64,000 nucleotides of DNA from Vibrio sp. SCSIO 43137 (GCF_028201475.1 NZ_CP116384.1:1302001-1366000), one strand, 5' to 3'; shown: positions 25,837-35,478, counted from the first letter of the stretch. Numbers and translations are program-made. Notes: generated by a model not told the origin, from the sequence alone.

Positions 25837-27483
25837 TTACACCTTAAAGAAGGAGACTTCCTGCTTAAGCTGTGAAGCCAGCTCGTTCAGGGTCTGTGTT
25901 GCCCCTTCGTTGCGCTGCATATGGCCGATGGACTGGTTAGACATTTCTGAAATCTGTCCCATCGCCTGTGAAATATCACCAACCACAACAACCTGATCAG
26001 AAGCAGCAGTTGCTACCTCTTTCACGTTCTGTAGCGAGTCATTTGCCTGCTGTTCGATGTTTTGCAGCAGTTCAGAAGCGCGTTCAGTCTGAGCTTTACC
26101 ATTTTCAACCTGTGGCTGAGTGGTGTTCATCGCTTCTACCGATGCAGCGGTTTCGTTCTGAACTTCACTGATCATGGTGTCGATCTGTGCAGTGGCATCA
26201 CCGGTACGCTGTGCAAGGCTTCGTACTTCGTCAGCTACCACAGCAAAACCTCTGCCTGATTCACCGGCACGGGCGGCTTCGATGGCTGCGTTTAGTGCCA
26301 GCAGGTTGGTTTGCTCAGAGATCTCGCTGATTACATTGGCAATACCACCAATCTGCTTGGTGCGCTCTTCCAGTCGCTTGATCTGCTCAACGGTGGTGTT
26401 AACGGTTGTGGAGATTTTTTCCATCTCCTGAGCCGCCTCGTTAACCACTTCACGTCCCTGACGGGCATATTCTGCTGTTTTGCCGGAGTTCTCTTCCGTC
26501 TGATTGGCGATATCCGCTACCTGATCAAGTCTGTTACGCATATCATCCAGTTTAAACGCTGTCTCTTCAGTTAGCACAGCCTGCTGCTGTGCCGACTCAA
26601 GTACCTGAGAAGATCCCTTAGACACCTCTTCCACCTGAACACCTAAGCTGTTAGAAGCACCAATAATGTTACCGACAATGCTGGTGATTCTCTCGCCCAT
26701 TCCGGAAAGGGAGTCCAGAATACTGCCTTTGTAGCTATTGCTATCGTGCTGGGTAAGGTCACCCTGCGCCATCTTGCTGATTCGTGACTGTGCCTCGAAA
26801 GGTTCACCACCCAGAGAGTTTCTGAAGCTTCTTTCGATCACAAGGCCAATTAAGATAGAAACAGCCAAAGCAATACCACTCAGGATCATCATCAGCTCCT
26901 GAAAACCACCGGCAACCATTCTGGCTTCAGGCGTTAAGGCCTGATTTTGCTGTTCCTGATAATCAATAAACTCATTAATGGTATCCAGCCATGCGATAAA
27001 GGCCGGACGGGCATCATCCAGAATAGTGTCTGTCAGCTCCATCATGCTTTTCTTATCGGCAAGGATCTGATTAATCAGTGGCAGGGTATCACTCTGAATC
27101 TGTTCTATACGGCTCAGTATATCGCGCTCCTGATTAGAGAAAGGCGTACCGCTGCGAAGCATTTCATTCATCTTCTGTTCGGAGATGCTGTAGAACTCTT
27201 CAAGCTCACGAATAGTTCGCTCAAAAGAGGCAAGCTCCTGAGGTGTTCTGGCCATAGCGGCATCACGCACGGCAATTGCCCTGTCGTGAACACTGCCACG
27301 GAAGTTAATGGCATAACGCTGTTTTACTGAGTTGACATCGGTAATTTCAGACAGGGAGCGGTCGATAAAGTTAACTTTCTGAATGCCGAGCACCGTCAGC
27401 AATACCATAAAGGCGAGAATGACGCCAAAGCCTATAACCAAGCGGCTACGCACCGTTAGTGTAGATAAGTAATTCACAGTCAC
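25837..27483 (-). CDS. methyl-accepting chemotaxis protein with 4-helix-bundle sensor
   Basis: 548 residues. Transmembrane helix at about 13-32, periplasmic four-helix-bundle sensor (about 35-190, with [15 protein letters not shown]), second helix at about 193-215, HAMP-like linker, and a cytoplasmic signalling domain with the hairpin tip [20 protein letters not shown]. The periplasmic part resembles TarH/4HB_MCP sensors; ligand unknown. It signals to CheA/CheW at a cell pole. Monocistronic, with a terminator downstream. Confidence 0.92.
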   Translation of the reverse strand: MTVNYLSTLTVRSRLVIGFGVILAFMVLLTVLGIQKVNFIDRSLSEITDVNSVKQRYAINFRGSVHDRAIAVRDAAMARTPQELASFERTIRELEEFYSISEQKMNEMLRSGTPFSNQERDILSRIEQIQSDTLPLINQILADKKSMMELTDTILDDARPAFIAWLDTINEFIDYQEQQNQALTPEARMVAGGFQELMMILSGIALAVSILIGLVIERSFRNSLGGEPFEAQSRISKMAQGDLTQHDSNSYKGSILDSLSGMGERITSIVGNIIGASNSLGVQVEEVSKGSSQVLESAQQQAVLTEETAFKLDDMRNRLDQVADIANQTEENSGKTAEYARQGREVVNEAAQEMEKISTTVNTTVEQIKRLEERTKQIGGIANVISEISEQTNLLALNAAIEAARAGESGRGFAVVADEVRSLAQRTGDATAQIDTMISEVQNETAASVEAMNTTQPQVENGKAQTERASELLQNIEQQANDSLQNVKEVATAASDQVVVVGDISQAMGQISEMSNQSIGHMQRNEGATQTLNELASQLKQEVSFFKV

Positions 27484-27876
27484 CTCTTATAAATCTGCAA
27501 AATCTTTTATCCGATAGCTCTGCGCAACTTATCTCAAAGAAAGGTTCCTAAAAAGATTTAAGAAAAATTCCAAAGAGAAAGTTTCAAAAGAAAGTGTTGA
27601 AAAGTACTGTTGCAACAGAGATCGATACCTAGCTTGAGATGTTATCATCAAGTTAACTCTGATAATACAATGTTATTTATACCTAAAACACATATAAGAT
27701 AACTATGAATTGAAATGTGTGATCAAACGTTCAAAAATCAATTGCAACGGAGTTGAAGAGAAGCGGGAGCAAGCACAAGAAGAAGTTGTACGTTAGAAAG
27801 TTAAACGTCAGCCTGTTATTGACTGACGTATAAGCGAGTACTTACTAATTAAATTTTTCTATTACCGCACACATCT
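27484..27876. other. intergenic region without gene
   Basis: About 390 bases between the chemoreceptor start and the exonuclease stop, AT-rich. No credible reading frame. It holds the chemoreceptor promoter region and, at 27805-27829, an inverted repeat ACGTCAG/CTGACGT downstream of the exonuclease that could be a weak terminator. Confidence 0.5.
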
Positions 27877-28539
27877 TTAGTATGCGTGTTTTTTAAGCAT
27901 ATTAGCGACGGAAGCTTTGGGCGTTTTAGCAATTTTGCTCATTAAGGCAAAGTCCGGCTCAGCAATACCGTACTCGTTTCTAAGCATCTCCAGTTGCAGT
28001 AGCCAGAGAGAGGCTGTTACTTCGGCATCGGCTAACGCCCGGTGAAATACGCCATCGTTGTCAATCTGGTGATAAGCCACAAGATCAGCCAGTTTGTGTG
28101 AAGAAGCTTGTTGGGAAAGACGACGTGAAACCAGCAGAGAACAACCAAACTCACCACTGTAGTTACGCTGAATCAGTTCCAGCTCAGCATCAAGAAATCG
28201 TTTATCGAAAGAGGCGTTATGCGCCACCAGATTAGCGTCGCCAATAAAGTCGGCAAAAGCATCCATTACCGAAGCGCAGTCATCAGCATCGGCCAGCATG
28301 GTGTTAGTGATCCCGGTATAGCCTTCAATAAAACGACTGACACGAAACCCCGGATTCATTAGTTGCTGAAAACGATCGGTAATCTGGCCGTTTTCTAGTT
28401 TTACGGCACCTATTTCTATCGCTCTGTCGCCCTGAACAGGTGACAAGCCGGTGGTTTCAAAGTCGAGAACAACAACAGTGTTGGCGGGTGAACTTGCTTT
28501 CACGCGGGTGATTTCCAGATAAGTAAAAAGACGCGCCAT
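27877..28539 (-). CDS. DnaQ-like 3'-5' exonuclease (DEDDh)
   Basis: 220 residues. Exo I VVLDFETTGL, Exo II NASFDKRFLD, and Exo III with HRALADAEVT give the DEDDh set seen in the DNA polymerase III epsilon subunit and related proofreading nucleases. It lacks the C-terminal polymerase-binding region of DnaQ and is likelier a paralogue of the ExoX/epsilon-like group. ATG 28539 lies inside the 13-bp target duplication of the upstream IS; AGGGTAAA just before it is also in the duplicated sequence, so the ribosome site survives, but the native promoter is now 1.4 kb away. Confidence 0.88.
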   Translation of the reverse strand: MARLFTYLEITRVKASSPANTVVVLDFETTGLSPVQGDRAIEIGAVKLENGQITDRFQQLMNPGFRVSRFIEGYTGITNTMLADADDCASVMDAFADFIGDANLVAHNASFDKRFLDAELELIQRNYSGEFGCSLLVSRRLSQQASSHKLADLVAYHQIDNDGVFHRALADAEVTASLWLLQLEMLRNEYGIAEPDFALMSKIAKTPKASVANMLKKHAY

Positions 28540-28546
28540 TTTACCC
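28534..28546. repeat. left target-site duplication of the IS4-family element
   Basis: CGCCATTTTACCC, identical to 29976-29988 on the other side of the element. It contains the start codon of the exonuclease gene. Confidence 0.9.
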
Positions 28547-28550
28547 TAAT

Positions 28551-28580
28551 GCCAGTCAGTTAAGCTGACTGGCATTTTTT
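28551..28580 (+). terminator. hairpin at the left end of the IS
   Basis: GCCAGTCAG (28551-28559), loop TTAAG, CTGACTGGC (28565-28573), then A and six T on the plus strand. It should stop plus-strand transcription entering the element from the exonuclease side. Confidence 0.75.
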
Positions 28581-29882
28581 GTAAGGGTACTTTTTAGGTT
28601 TTTTCCTCATCACTCGAGGATACTTTCTATCTGGTACCTTGTCTGGCAATTCAAACATTCTTAACGTTTCCAGAAGCGTAGCATAGTGCTTCGGAAGGTT
28701 ACCCGGACTACTGATCGGTATAGTAGTTAGATAAACCATTACATGTCTCGCGCAGTGAGAGAAACTTAACCTATTTGGATTAACATCATCCATGCCTGAA
28801 GCAGCTTCGATCATCGCTATACGAACCAAATTGTAGGCAACAAGTACTCCCCATAGCTCTTGCCGAACCATGTCTGGCTTTCGACTTCTTAGTGTGTGGG
28901 CAGACAATAAAAGGGTTTGTTTTATTTCTCGATAGCCAAGCTCAATTTCCCAACGCTGTTGGTAAAGCTCTACCAGCTCGTTATATTGATATTTCAGCGG
29001 ATCTGTCAGCGAGCTTAAAACACGATACTCCTGACCATCAATGGTATAACTTGTTAATCTTACGATTAATTCTTCATTTAAGTCAGAGAACTTTTTTCGT
29101 GCCTGAGGAGATGTTTTGATTGATACCAGCCTGTCTCTTTTTCCGAGTTTATGCACTTCAGTGTAAACAAGGTCCTTTTTAGCCGGTATCATCCAGTGCC
29201 TTTCTGTTCCCGCCTGAGACCAGCTATTTAACAGGCCAAGTGAATAGTAACCTCTGTCAAATAGGGTTAGTGAGTAATCAGGTGCGTGTTCAATCAGCCT
29301 TTCGGCAAGAGTCATTTCGCCAATCTTTCTGGCATCGAAGGCACTGTCCAAAAGCAGATGACTTGATAGCTCCATCAAGCAGCACATGCGCACCTGAGGG
29401 TAACTGTTTTCCCCTTGTTTATTGCTATCGGAGCCGAAGAAGTCCCGGTTTTCGGCATTGTCATGGGTACGAAAAACGACACCGTCCACTGCAAGCAGGT
29501 TAAGTCCACGCCACACTTCAAACTTTTGCTTATTAAAGTGATGAGCAGCCAGAGCCTGAAATGTTTCCTGCATGGCTTCCACACCTAGCCTCTGCCGGGC
29601 TTGAACTAATGCGCTTGGTGCAACTAAATGACGTTTTCCAGGCAAAGATACATCAAGTTTACTGGCTATATCCCAGACGGATTCTTGTCGGAATAAACCC
29701 ATTCCTACAACTGACCAAACCACAGCCTCCAATGGCAAGCGACGTTTGCGTACAGTTGCAACCCCCGCTTTTTCAAATGCTTGTGCAAGCAACTCAGGAG
29801 AGAGTAGTGAGTTCAACTTGTCTAATGAAGTGAGCTCTTTTACAGAGGAAATAGTTGTATCAAGGAGGGACTGAATAGACAT
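28560..29882 (-). CDS. IS4-family DDE transposase
   Basis: 440 residues with an IS4 N-terminal domain (about 15-110) and the RNase H-like DDE core: [10 protein letters not shown] (first Asp), [14 protein letters not shown] (second Asp) and [16 protein letters not shown], the YREK signature with the catalytic Glu. No frameshift. The last four codons and the stop lie in the left terminal hairpin. A terminator-like hairpin sits directly before the start codon, which should limit expression from outside promoters. Confidence 0.94.
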   Translation of the reverse strand: MSIQSLLDTTISSVKELTSLDKLNSLLSPELLAQAFEKAGVATVRKRRLPLEAVVWSVVGMGLFRQESVWDIASKLDVSLPGKRHLVAPSALVQARQRLGVEAMQETFQALAAHHFNKQKFEVWRGLNLLAVDGVVFRTHDNAENRDFFGSDSNKQGENSYPQVRMCCLMELSSHLLLDSAFDARKIGEMTLAERLIEHAPDYSLTLFDRGYYSLGLLNSWSQAGTERHWMIPAKKDLVYTEVHKLGKRDRLVSIKTSPQARKKFSDLNEELIVRLTSYTIDGQEYRVLSSLTDPLKYQYNELVELYQQRWEIELGYREIKQTLLLSAHTLRSRKPDMVRQELWGVLVAYNLVRIAMIEAASGMDDVNPNRLSFSHCARHVMVYLTTIPISSPGNLPKHYATLLETLRMFELPDKVPDRKYPRVMRKKPKKYPYKKCQSA

Positions 29883-29884
29883 AA

Positions 29885-29918
29885 AAAATCCGGCATCAAT
29901 TACTTGATACCGGATTTT
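29885..29918 (-). terminator. hairpin with T-tract before the transposase start
   Basis: AAAATCCGG (29885-29893) pairs with CCGGATTTT (29910-29918), with an inner ATCAA/TTGAT stem; on the minus strand six T follow and the transposase ATG is immediately next. It would terminate or sequester transcripts entering from outside. Confidence 0.75.
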
Positions 29919-29975
29919 GAAGCCTTTTAAGGATCGTTCAACTGATCTATTAAATTTCTTAACTGATCAGCATTA

Positions 29976-29988
29976 CGCCATTTTACCC
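29976..29988. repeat. right target-site duplication of the IS4-family element
   Basis: CGCCATTTTACCC, second copy of 28534-28546. Confidence 0.9.
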
Positions 29989-30006
29989 TGTGAAAAGCAT
30001 AAAACG

Positions 30007-30035
30007 AAGCCGCAGCGTTATAAACACCGCGGCTT
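30007..30035 (-). terminator. probable terminator of the sucrose hydrolase-fructokinase operon
   Basis: AAGCCGC (30007-30013) with GCGGCTT (30029-30035), a 15-base loop, then CGTTTTA on the minus strand, 29 bases past the fructokinase stop. Confidence 0.65.
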
Positions 30036-30063
30036 GGTTCAGTTTTCAACCGATTAAGGAAAC

Positions 30064-30984
30064 TTAGCTGATAAAATCCGCTAATGCCTGCTGTGTCGGC
30101 AGAGCCGTCATGGCACCTTTTTGTGTGGTTGCCAGTGCACCGCAGCCATTTGCCCAGTGAACTGCTGATTCAATAACATCCGCCTCAGGCCAGTTATCAC
30201 TCTGTGTCAGACGTGCCAGCAAACCGCCAACAAAAGCATCGCCTGCTCCGGTCGTATCCACCGGTTTCACCGCCTTACCAGTGATTCTCTGTTGCTCACC
30301 ACGGAAAATAACAATCGCACCTTTAACACCCTGAGTAATCAGAATCAGCGGAATATTAAGTTGTTTCAGGGCATCAATACCTTGCTCAAGAGACTCTGTC
30401 TGAGTCAGAAACAGCAACTCATCATCGGAGAACTTAACCACATCGGCCTTAGCAACTGCCTGCATTACTACAGGAATGATCTCTGACGGATTGCCCCACA
30501 CCTCTTCTCTCAGGTTAGGGTCAAAACTGGTGTAACCGCCAGCGGCCTTAATTTCATCCATCGCCTTCAGGCTGGCACTTCGGCTTGGCTGATTAGCAAG
30601 GGCAATAGAGCAGAGATGCAACCACTGGTTTTGTGCGAACTGAGGAATATCTCCGCTCTCCATAAACTGGTCGGCACTCGGTTTAACCATAAAGGTAAAG
30701 CTGCGCTCGCCACTGTCATCCAGATCAACAATTACTGTTGAGGTTCGCTGCTCATCATCCAGCTTCAAAAAGTCAGTATCTACCTGCTCTCTGTTCAGGG
30801 TCTGCTGCATAAAGCGACCTAAAGGGTCATTTCCGACACGACCAAAAAAGGCGCAATCAGAGCCAAGACGCGCTGCGGCTACGGCAACATTGGCCGGCGC
30901 TCCGCCGGGACATTTTAGGTAACGCTCATCTCCATCAGGAATAAGATCGACAACCGCATCACCGGAAACCCAAACTCTATTCAT
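30064..30984 (-). CDS. scrK: fructokinase (PfkB family)
   Basis: 306 residues of the ribokinase/PfkB family. GGAPANVAVAAARLG near the N-terminus and PVDTTGAGDAFVGGLLARL near the C-terminus (anion hole GAGD with catalytic Asp) are diagnostic. It phosphorylates the fructose released from sucrose 6-phosphate. The start is one base after the stop of the hydrolase gene, with GAGGG upstream, so the two are translationally linked. Sometimes named cscK in other loci. Confidence 0.92.
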   Translation of the reverse strand: MNRVWVSGDAVVDLIPDGDERYLKCPGGAPANVAVAAARLGSDCAFFGRVGNDPLGRFMQQTLNREQVDTDFLKLDDEQRTSTVIVDLDDSGERSFTFMVKPSADQFMESGDIPQFAQNQWLHLCSIALANQPSRSASLKAMDEIKAAGGYTSFDPNLREEVWGNPSEIIPVVMQAVAKADVVKFSDDELLFLTQTESLEQGIDALKQLNIPLILITQGVKGAIVIFRGEQQRITGKAVKPVDTTGAGDAFVGGLLARLTQSDNWPEADVIESAVHWANGCGALATTQKGAMTALPTQQALADFIS

Positions 30985-30985
30985 T

Positions 30986-32632
30986 TTATAAGCCCTCTTT
31001 AATTAGTTCGATACTGTTCTGTGCAGATGTAATGGATGCCGGGTTTAGCGGCCACAAGGTAAAGTCGGCCTTGCCGTCCAGCGATATCGCACATGCATCC
31101 GGGTCAACAAACACCCGGCTACTCATCACGTACTCGCCGCCATTTATAAAAATCTCAAGGGAAGAGGTGTCCGCCAGAATACGCAGTTTTACTTTGTCAG
31201 ACTGCAGAGCCAGCTCTCTTACTCTGTCGCCTTCCCGTGTCAGGGTGCGGCTGCGGTTTAGTTTCAGCAGGCCGGAATCGAAAGAAATAATCACTTCCTG
31301 ATCGCTGCCTTTAAACAGCTTAAGGGTAGTCCCCCACTCCAACTCCAGCTCCGTCTCAAGCTCATAGCTATTGTTCTCAGGTAAGTAGCTGCCGTTATTC
31401 AGGTTAAAAGAAACCGCGTCGCCCCTTAGTGATTGCAGTTCCCTGACCGGCTGCTGAATGATTTTACCGTCACGCTGGCAAAGTTCTCTCAGGCAGGTAA
31501 TCTGATGAATCCAGCCATTATCGACTGAAGGATGATTAACTTCATCAGGCAGGCCCATCCAGGCAGAAAGCACCCGTCGGCCATCTGCTGTTTCAAGTGT
31601 CTGGGGAGCGTAAAAATCAAAGCCGTGATCAAGAATCTGAAAATCAGACAGTTGTAGTTCTCCCTCAGGCGAAAGCTCAGCTTTCAAATAGCCATTACTG
31701 TGCTCAACGGTGTGATAGGTACTGTCTGGTTTTACCCCTTGCGGGCAGATCACCACAAACTTCTGACCATCAAGTTCAAATAGGTCAGGGCACTCCCACA
31801 TATAACCGAAGTCACCCAGCTCTTCACCATACAGTTTGTCGAACTGCCAGTTTCTCAGATCATCGGACTGATATGCCGCCAGCCGGCCTTGTAGCTCTTC
31901 AGTCTGAACACCCAGTAACATCAACCACTTTGCACCCAGCTTTATAATTTTAGGGTCACGGCAGTGAGGTGTTACCCCTTCAGGCAAACAAGGAATCACA
32001 GGCCCCTGCTTTTCAAAACGGATACCGTCGTGTGAAACCGCCATACATTGACTAGTCAGCCTGTCCCGCTGTTCACCTACCCGAACATTGCCGGTGTAAA
32101 AAGCGATCAACTGATCGTTATGGCTGATGGCATGACCAGAAAAAACACCATGGCTGTCAAACCAGTCAGATGGAGTCAGCGCCACTGGTTGAAAATCCCA
32201 GTCAACCAGATTTTTACTGGTCATATGCGCCCAATACTTGTCTTTATGCTCGCAGGCAAACGGGTTCCACTGATAAAACAGGTGATAGTGGTCATCATGA
32301 TGGATAAAGCCGTTGGGATCATTTAGCAGACCTGACGGCGGAGCGATATGCCAATTAGGGCGGAAAGTATCACCATTTTTGACCTCGATATTTGCCAGAG
32401 CCTTAAGCTGCTCTTGCTTAATCACTACCCCAAGAGCCGCCAATTGCGCATCGGCCACAGATTTATCGCGTTCTACCCTTATCTGCGACAAGGCTGAGTT
32501 AAACTGGTGTTTTCGCAGATAGTCAGCAATCAAATCTGCTGATTTTACCTCAAAGATTAGCTGGTCTTGATAAACCAGAACTCGGGTTATATTGGAAATA
32601 CCACCACAGTTTTCGATGCAGGCTTGTAACAT
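30986..32632 (-). CDS. scrB: sucrose-6-phosphate hydrolase (GH32)
   Basis: 548 residues. The GH32 five-blade propeller carries LLNDPNG (nucleophile Asp 105), CRDPK (Asp 226) and WECPD (acid/base Glu 280), followed by a C-terminal beta-sandwich. It splits sucrose 6-phosphate delivered by the PTS permease into glucose 6-phosphate and fructose. About 90 residues precede the usual start of the fold, and the stretch IENCGGISNITRVLVYQ resembles the beginning of a PTS IIB domain but lacks the phosphorylated cysteine. GAGG lies upstream of ATG 32632. An operator for the LacI protein is 24 bases upstream. Confidence 0.92.
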   Translation of the reverse strand: MLQACIENCGGISNITRVLVYQDQLIFEVKSADLIADYLRKHQFNSALSQIRVERDKSVADAQLAALGVVIKQEQLKALANIEVKNGDTFRPNWHIAPPSGLLNDPNGFIHHDDHYHLFYQWNPFACEHKDKYWAHMTSKNLVDWDFQPVALTPSDWFDSHGVFSGHAISHNDQLIAFYTGNVRVGEQRDRLTSQCMAVSHDGIRFEKQGPVIPCLPEGVTPHCRDPKIIKLGAKWLMLLGVQTEELQGRLAAYQSDDLRNWQFDKLYGEELGDFGYMWECPDLFELDGQKFVVICPQGVKPDSTYHTVEHSNGYLKAELSPEGELQLSDFQILDHGFDFYAPQTLETADGRRVLSAWMGLPDEVNHPSVDNGWIHQITCLRELCQRDGKIIQQPVRELQSLRGDAVSFNLNNGSYLPENNSYELETELELEWGTTLKLFKGSDQEVIISFDSGLLKLNRSRTLTREGDRVRELALQSDKVKLRILADTSSLEIFINGGEYVMSSRVFVDPDACAISLDGKADFTLWPLNPASITSAQNSIELIKEGL

Positions 32633-32655
32633 GGCTTAAGGGCCTCAATTTTTTC

Positions 32656-32697
32656 GGGAACGTTTGCAATACTAATTAAAATTATCAGGAAACTCAA
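32656..32697 (-). promoter_or_regulatory. scrB promoter and ScrR operator
   Basis: On the minus strand TTGAGT (32692-32697), 17 bases, TAGTAT (32669-32674), then the operator GCAAACGTTCCC (32656-32667). The dyad is centred on AACGTT, the LacI-family pattern, and the same 12 bases recur at the scrA promoter. Confidence 0.75.
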
Positions 32698-32727
32698 CAA
32701 ATCTCGCCTTACCGGGTCAGAATAACC

Positions 32728-32762
32728 CCATATAACTCAGCTCAGATGACCGAGTTATATGG
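32728..32762 (-). terminator. hairpin downstream of the sucrose repressor gene
   Basis: 11-bp perfect stem CCATATAACTC (32728-32738) with GAGTTATATGG (32752-32762), 31 bases after the repressor stop; it is followed by GGTTATT on the minus strand. Confidence 0.65.
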
Positions 32763-32792
32763 TTAAAACAGGGAACAATTCAAGGTAGGTAA

Positions 32793-33782
32793 TTAGCAGG
32801 ACTGGCGTTCGACCGTCTGGAAACCTAACACCAACTTACTCATAAGTTGCTGTTTACCTTCAATTAAATCAAGCACAACAGAAGCTGCTGTTTCGCCGGC
32901 CTCTTCAAAGGCGTAGTGGAAGGTTGAAAGGGAAGGGGTAGAAATCACACCCAGCTCATCGTTACCGACACCAAGTACGCGGATATCACTACCGACATTT
33001 CTGCCACTCTCTTCAATAGCCTTGATAGCACCGATAGCAATCCGGTCCGTGGCACAGAACACACCATCAACATCACTCTGACCGGCGAGTATAGATTTCA
33101 TCTGTTCATAGCCTGACTCAATAGAGAAATCACCGCGGCTATGGAACATAGGCTCCCCCATGCCGGCCATAGTAAGCTGTTGGCTCAACCCCTGATAACG
33201 CATGGTATCAACGGCAATATCTTCACTGCCGACACCTATAAAACCTATCTTTTTGCATCCGGCTTTCAGTAGCCTCTGACCGGCAGAAAAACCTACTTTA
33301 ATATCGTCGTGTATTACGCTGGGAATATCAAAGATGGAGCCATCCTGACCGACAAGAACCACAGGTGCTGAAGACTGATTGATCACGCTGACCAGCTCAT
33401 TGTCCAGATGGGTCGCATAGAGAATAATCCCTTCAACCCGCTTCTGATTAAACAGGCGGATATACTCCACCTCTTTCTCGTGTTTATGCTGGCTATTGGC
33501 AAGAAGGACATTTTTTCCTTTTTGATCAAAGATATGACTAAGGCCATCCACCCCTTTTGCCGTCGCATTTGACGACAGAGTAGGCACAATCACCCCGATC
33601 AGATTGGTCTTTTGAGATTTAAGATCTTTCGCCACCTGATTGACCACATAGCCACACTCTTCAATGGCTTTTTGTACTAACTCTTTGGTGCTTTGCTTTA
33701 CGCCATATTCATTGTTTATCACCCGTGACACGGTGGATTTTGATACGCCGGCCAGTTTCGCGACGTCGTGTAAGCCTGCCAT
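32793..33782 (-). CDS. scrR: LacI-family sucrose operon repressor
   Basis: 329 residues. LacI helix-turn-helix and hinge at 1-60 (LHDVAKLAGVSKSTVSRVINN, hinge region near VAKDLKSQ) and a periplasmic-binding-protein-like core (LIGVIVPTLSSN, GVFCATDRIAIGA). Convergent with nothing, it lies between scrB (same strand, downstream) and scrA (divergent). The identical 12-base operators at the scrB and scrA promoters fit this regulator; fructose or fructose 1-phosphate is the usual inducer in ScrR proteins. Confidence 0.9.
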   Translation of the reverse strand: MAGLHDVAKLAGVSKSTVSRVINNEYGVKQSTKELVQKAIEECGYVVNQVAKDLKSQKTNLIGVIVPTLSSNATAKGVDGLSHIFDQKGKNVLLANSQHKHEKEVEYIRLFNQKRVEGIILYATHLDNELVSVINQSSAPVVLVGQDGSIFDIPSVIHDDIKVGFSAGQRLLKAGCKKIGFIGVGSEDIAVDTMRYQGLSQQLTMAGMGEPMFHSRGDFSIESGYEQMKSILAGQSDVDGVFCATDRIAIGAIKAIEESGRNVGSDIRVLGVGNDELGVISTPSLSTFHYAFEEAGETAASVVLDLIEGKQQLMSKLVLGFQTVERQSC

Positions 33783-33921
33783 AGCTAACCTGATTTGTTG
33801 TTATTGCAATTGTTACCAATTTTCTCAGGAAAACAGGCAGAATGACAGCACCTGAATTAGAAAAACCAACATAAAACTCAGCACAAAACCAGATCAATAT
33901 CACGATTATTGGCTATTTCTT

Positions 33922-33969
33922 TTGACCTTACTAAATAATTTATCAAGAATCCGCTTTGCAAACGTTCCC
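33922..33969 (+). promoter_or_regulatory. scrA promoter and ScrR operator
   Basis: TTGACC (33922-33927), 17 bases, AAGAAT (33945-33950), then GCAAACGTTCCC (33958-33969), the same operator and the same position relative to the -10 box as at scrB. The start codon follows 42 bases later. Confidence 0.75.
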
Positions 33970-34010
33970 GAAAACAAATTTAGAATTGCGAATCATACCC
34001 GGAGTAAACT

Positions 34011-35456
34011 ATGAATTACCCAAACATTGCCAAAGAGCTGCTAGAGCTACTTGGCGGGAAAGAGAACATTCAGGCATTAGCACACTGTGCGACACGTCTA
34101 CGTCTGTCTGTCGCTGATGAATCTCTGATTCAGGAAGATAAGATTGATAACCTTGAAGGCGTGAAAGGCCAGTTCAAAGTGGCCGGCCAGTACCAAATTA
34201 TCTTCGGTTCAGGCATCGTAAACCAGGTTCATGCTGAAATGGCTAAACTGACCGGTATGGCCGATATGTCTACCCGTGACGTAGCGGCTGCAGGTGCAGA
34301 AAAACAAAACCTGTTGCAACGTGCCATTAAGGGTCTGTCTGATATCTTCGTTCCGATCATTCCTGCTATCGTAGCGGGTGGTCTGTTAATGGGTATTTTC
34401 AACCTGCTGACAGCAACTGGTCTGTTTATTGAAGGCCAATCACTAATCGAAGCGTATCCGGGCATGGCTGATCTGGCCAGCATGATCAATACATTTGCTA
34501 ACGCACCGTTTGTTTACCTCCCTGTTCTGTTAGCTTTCTCCGCTTCGAAAAAATTCGGTGGTAACCCATTCCTAGGTGCTGCTCTGGGTATGCTTATGGT
34601 TCACCCTGACCTGCTTAACGGCTGGGGCTTCGGTGGCGCAAGCGTAGCGGGAACTATCCCTACATGGAACATCTTCGGTTTTGAGATCCAGAAAGTGGGT
34701 TATCAGGGCTCTGTTCTGCCGGTACTGGTATCTGCCTTTATTCTTGCTCAGGTAGAAAACGGCCTGCGTAAGTTTATCCCTTCTGTTCTTGATAACCTGC
34801 TGACACCAATGCTGGCTATCTTTATCACCGGCTTCCTGACGTTCACCATCGTTGGTCCTGCTACCCGTGATATCGGCTTCCTGCTTGGTGACGGCCTGAA
34901 CTGGCTATATGACTCTGCCGGCTTTGTTGGTGGTGCTCTGTTCGGTCTTATCTACGCACCGTTCGTAATTACTGGTATGCACCACAGCTTTATCGCTATC
35001 GAGACACAGCTTCTTGCTGATATCGCAGTGACTGGCGGTACTTTCATCTTCCCTATTGCTGCTATGTCTAACATTGCGCAGGGTGGTGCTGCACTGGCTG
35101 TCGGTTTCACAACAAAAGACATTAAGACCAAAGGTGTTGCAATGCCTTCAGGTGTGACTGCACTCCTGGGTATTACTGAGCCGGCAATGTTCGGTGTTAA
35201 CCTGAAACTACGCTATCCGTTTATCGCAGCAGTAATTGCAGCGGCTATCTCTAGTGCTTTCCTGACTATGTTCAACGTAAAAGCACAAGCACTGGGTGCA
35301 GCAGGTTTGCCGGGTATTATCTCTATCCGTCCTGACAGCATCACTGTGTATGTGATTGGTATGGCTATCTCATTTGCTCTGTCGTTCGCCCTGACTGTTG
35401 TACTGGGTTCACGTCAGAAAAAAAAGCAGGCTAACGCACAAGTTGCTACCGCTTAA
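34011..35456 (+). CDS. scrA: sucrose-specific PTS enzyme IIBC
   Basis: 481 residues. IIB domain at about 1-90 with the phosphorylated Cys 26 in AHCATRLRL, then a ten-helix IIC domain (FVPIIPAIVAGGLLMG, ITGMHHSFIAIE, GITEPAMFGVNL). It imports sucrose and phosphorylates it at C6 using phosphate from HPr through a separate IIA, since no IIA domain is present; the general glucose IIA (Crr) usually serves. GGAG precedes ATG 34011. Confidence 0.93.
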   Translation: MNYPNIAKELLELLGGKENIQALAHCATRLRLSVADESLIQEDKIDNLEGVKGQFKVAGQYQIIFGSGIVNQVHAEMAKLTGMADMSTRDVAAAGAEKQNLLQRAIKGLSDIFVPIIPAIVAGGLLMGIFNLLTATGLFIEGQSLIEAYPGMADLASMINTFANAPFVYLPVLLAFSASKKFGGNPFLGAALGMLMVHPDLLNGWGFGGASVAGTIPTWNIFGFEIQKVGYQGSVLPVLVSAFILAQVENGLRKFIPSVLDNLLTPMLAIFITGFLTFTIVGPATRDIGFLLGDGLNWLYDSAGFVGGALFGLIYAPFVITGMHHSFIAIETQLLADIAVTGGTFIFPIAAMSNIAQGGAALAVGFTTKDIKTKGVAMPSGVTALLGITEPAMFGVNLKLRYPFIAAVIAAAISSAFLTMFNVKAQALGAAGLPGIISIRPDSITVYVIGMAISFALSFALTVVLGSRQKKKQANAQVATA

Positions 35457-35478
35457 TAGCAAAAATAACCCCCTATAG

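Larger units (their letters stand above)
28547..29975 (-). mobile_element. complete IS4-family insertion sequence, 1429 bp
   Basis: The element starts TAATGCCAGTCAGTTAAG and, read inward from the other end, TAATGCTGATCAGTTAAG: imperfect terminal inverted repeats with 15 of 18 matches. It is bounded by a 13-bp direct repeat, within the size usual for IS4-family duplications, and encodes a single full-length DDE transposase. The identical duplications suggest recent insertion. Confidence 0.92.

Noticed and set aside
25837..27330. Several plus-strand frames opposite the chemoreceptor gene
   Set aside because: Shadows caused by the codon bias of the long receptor gene.
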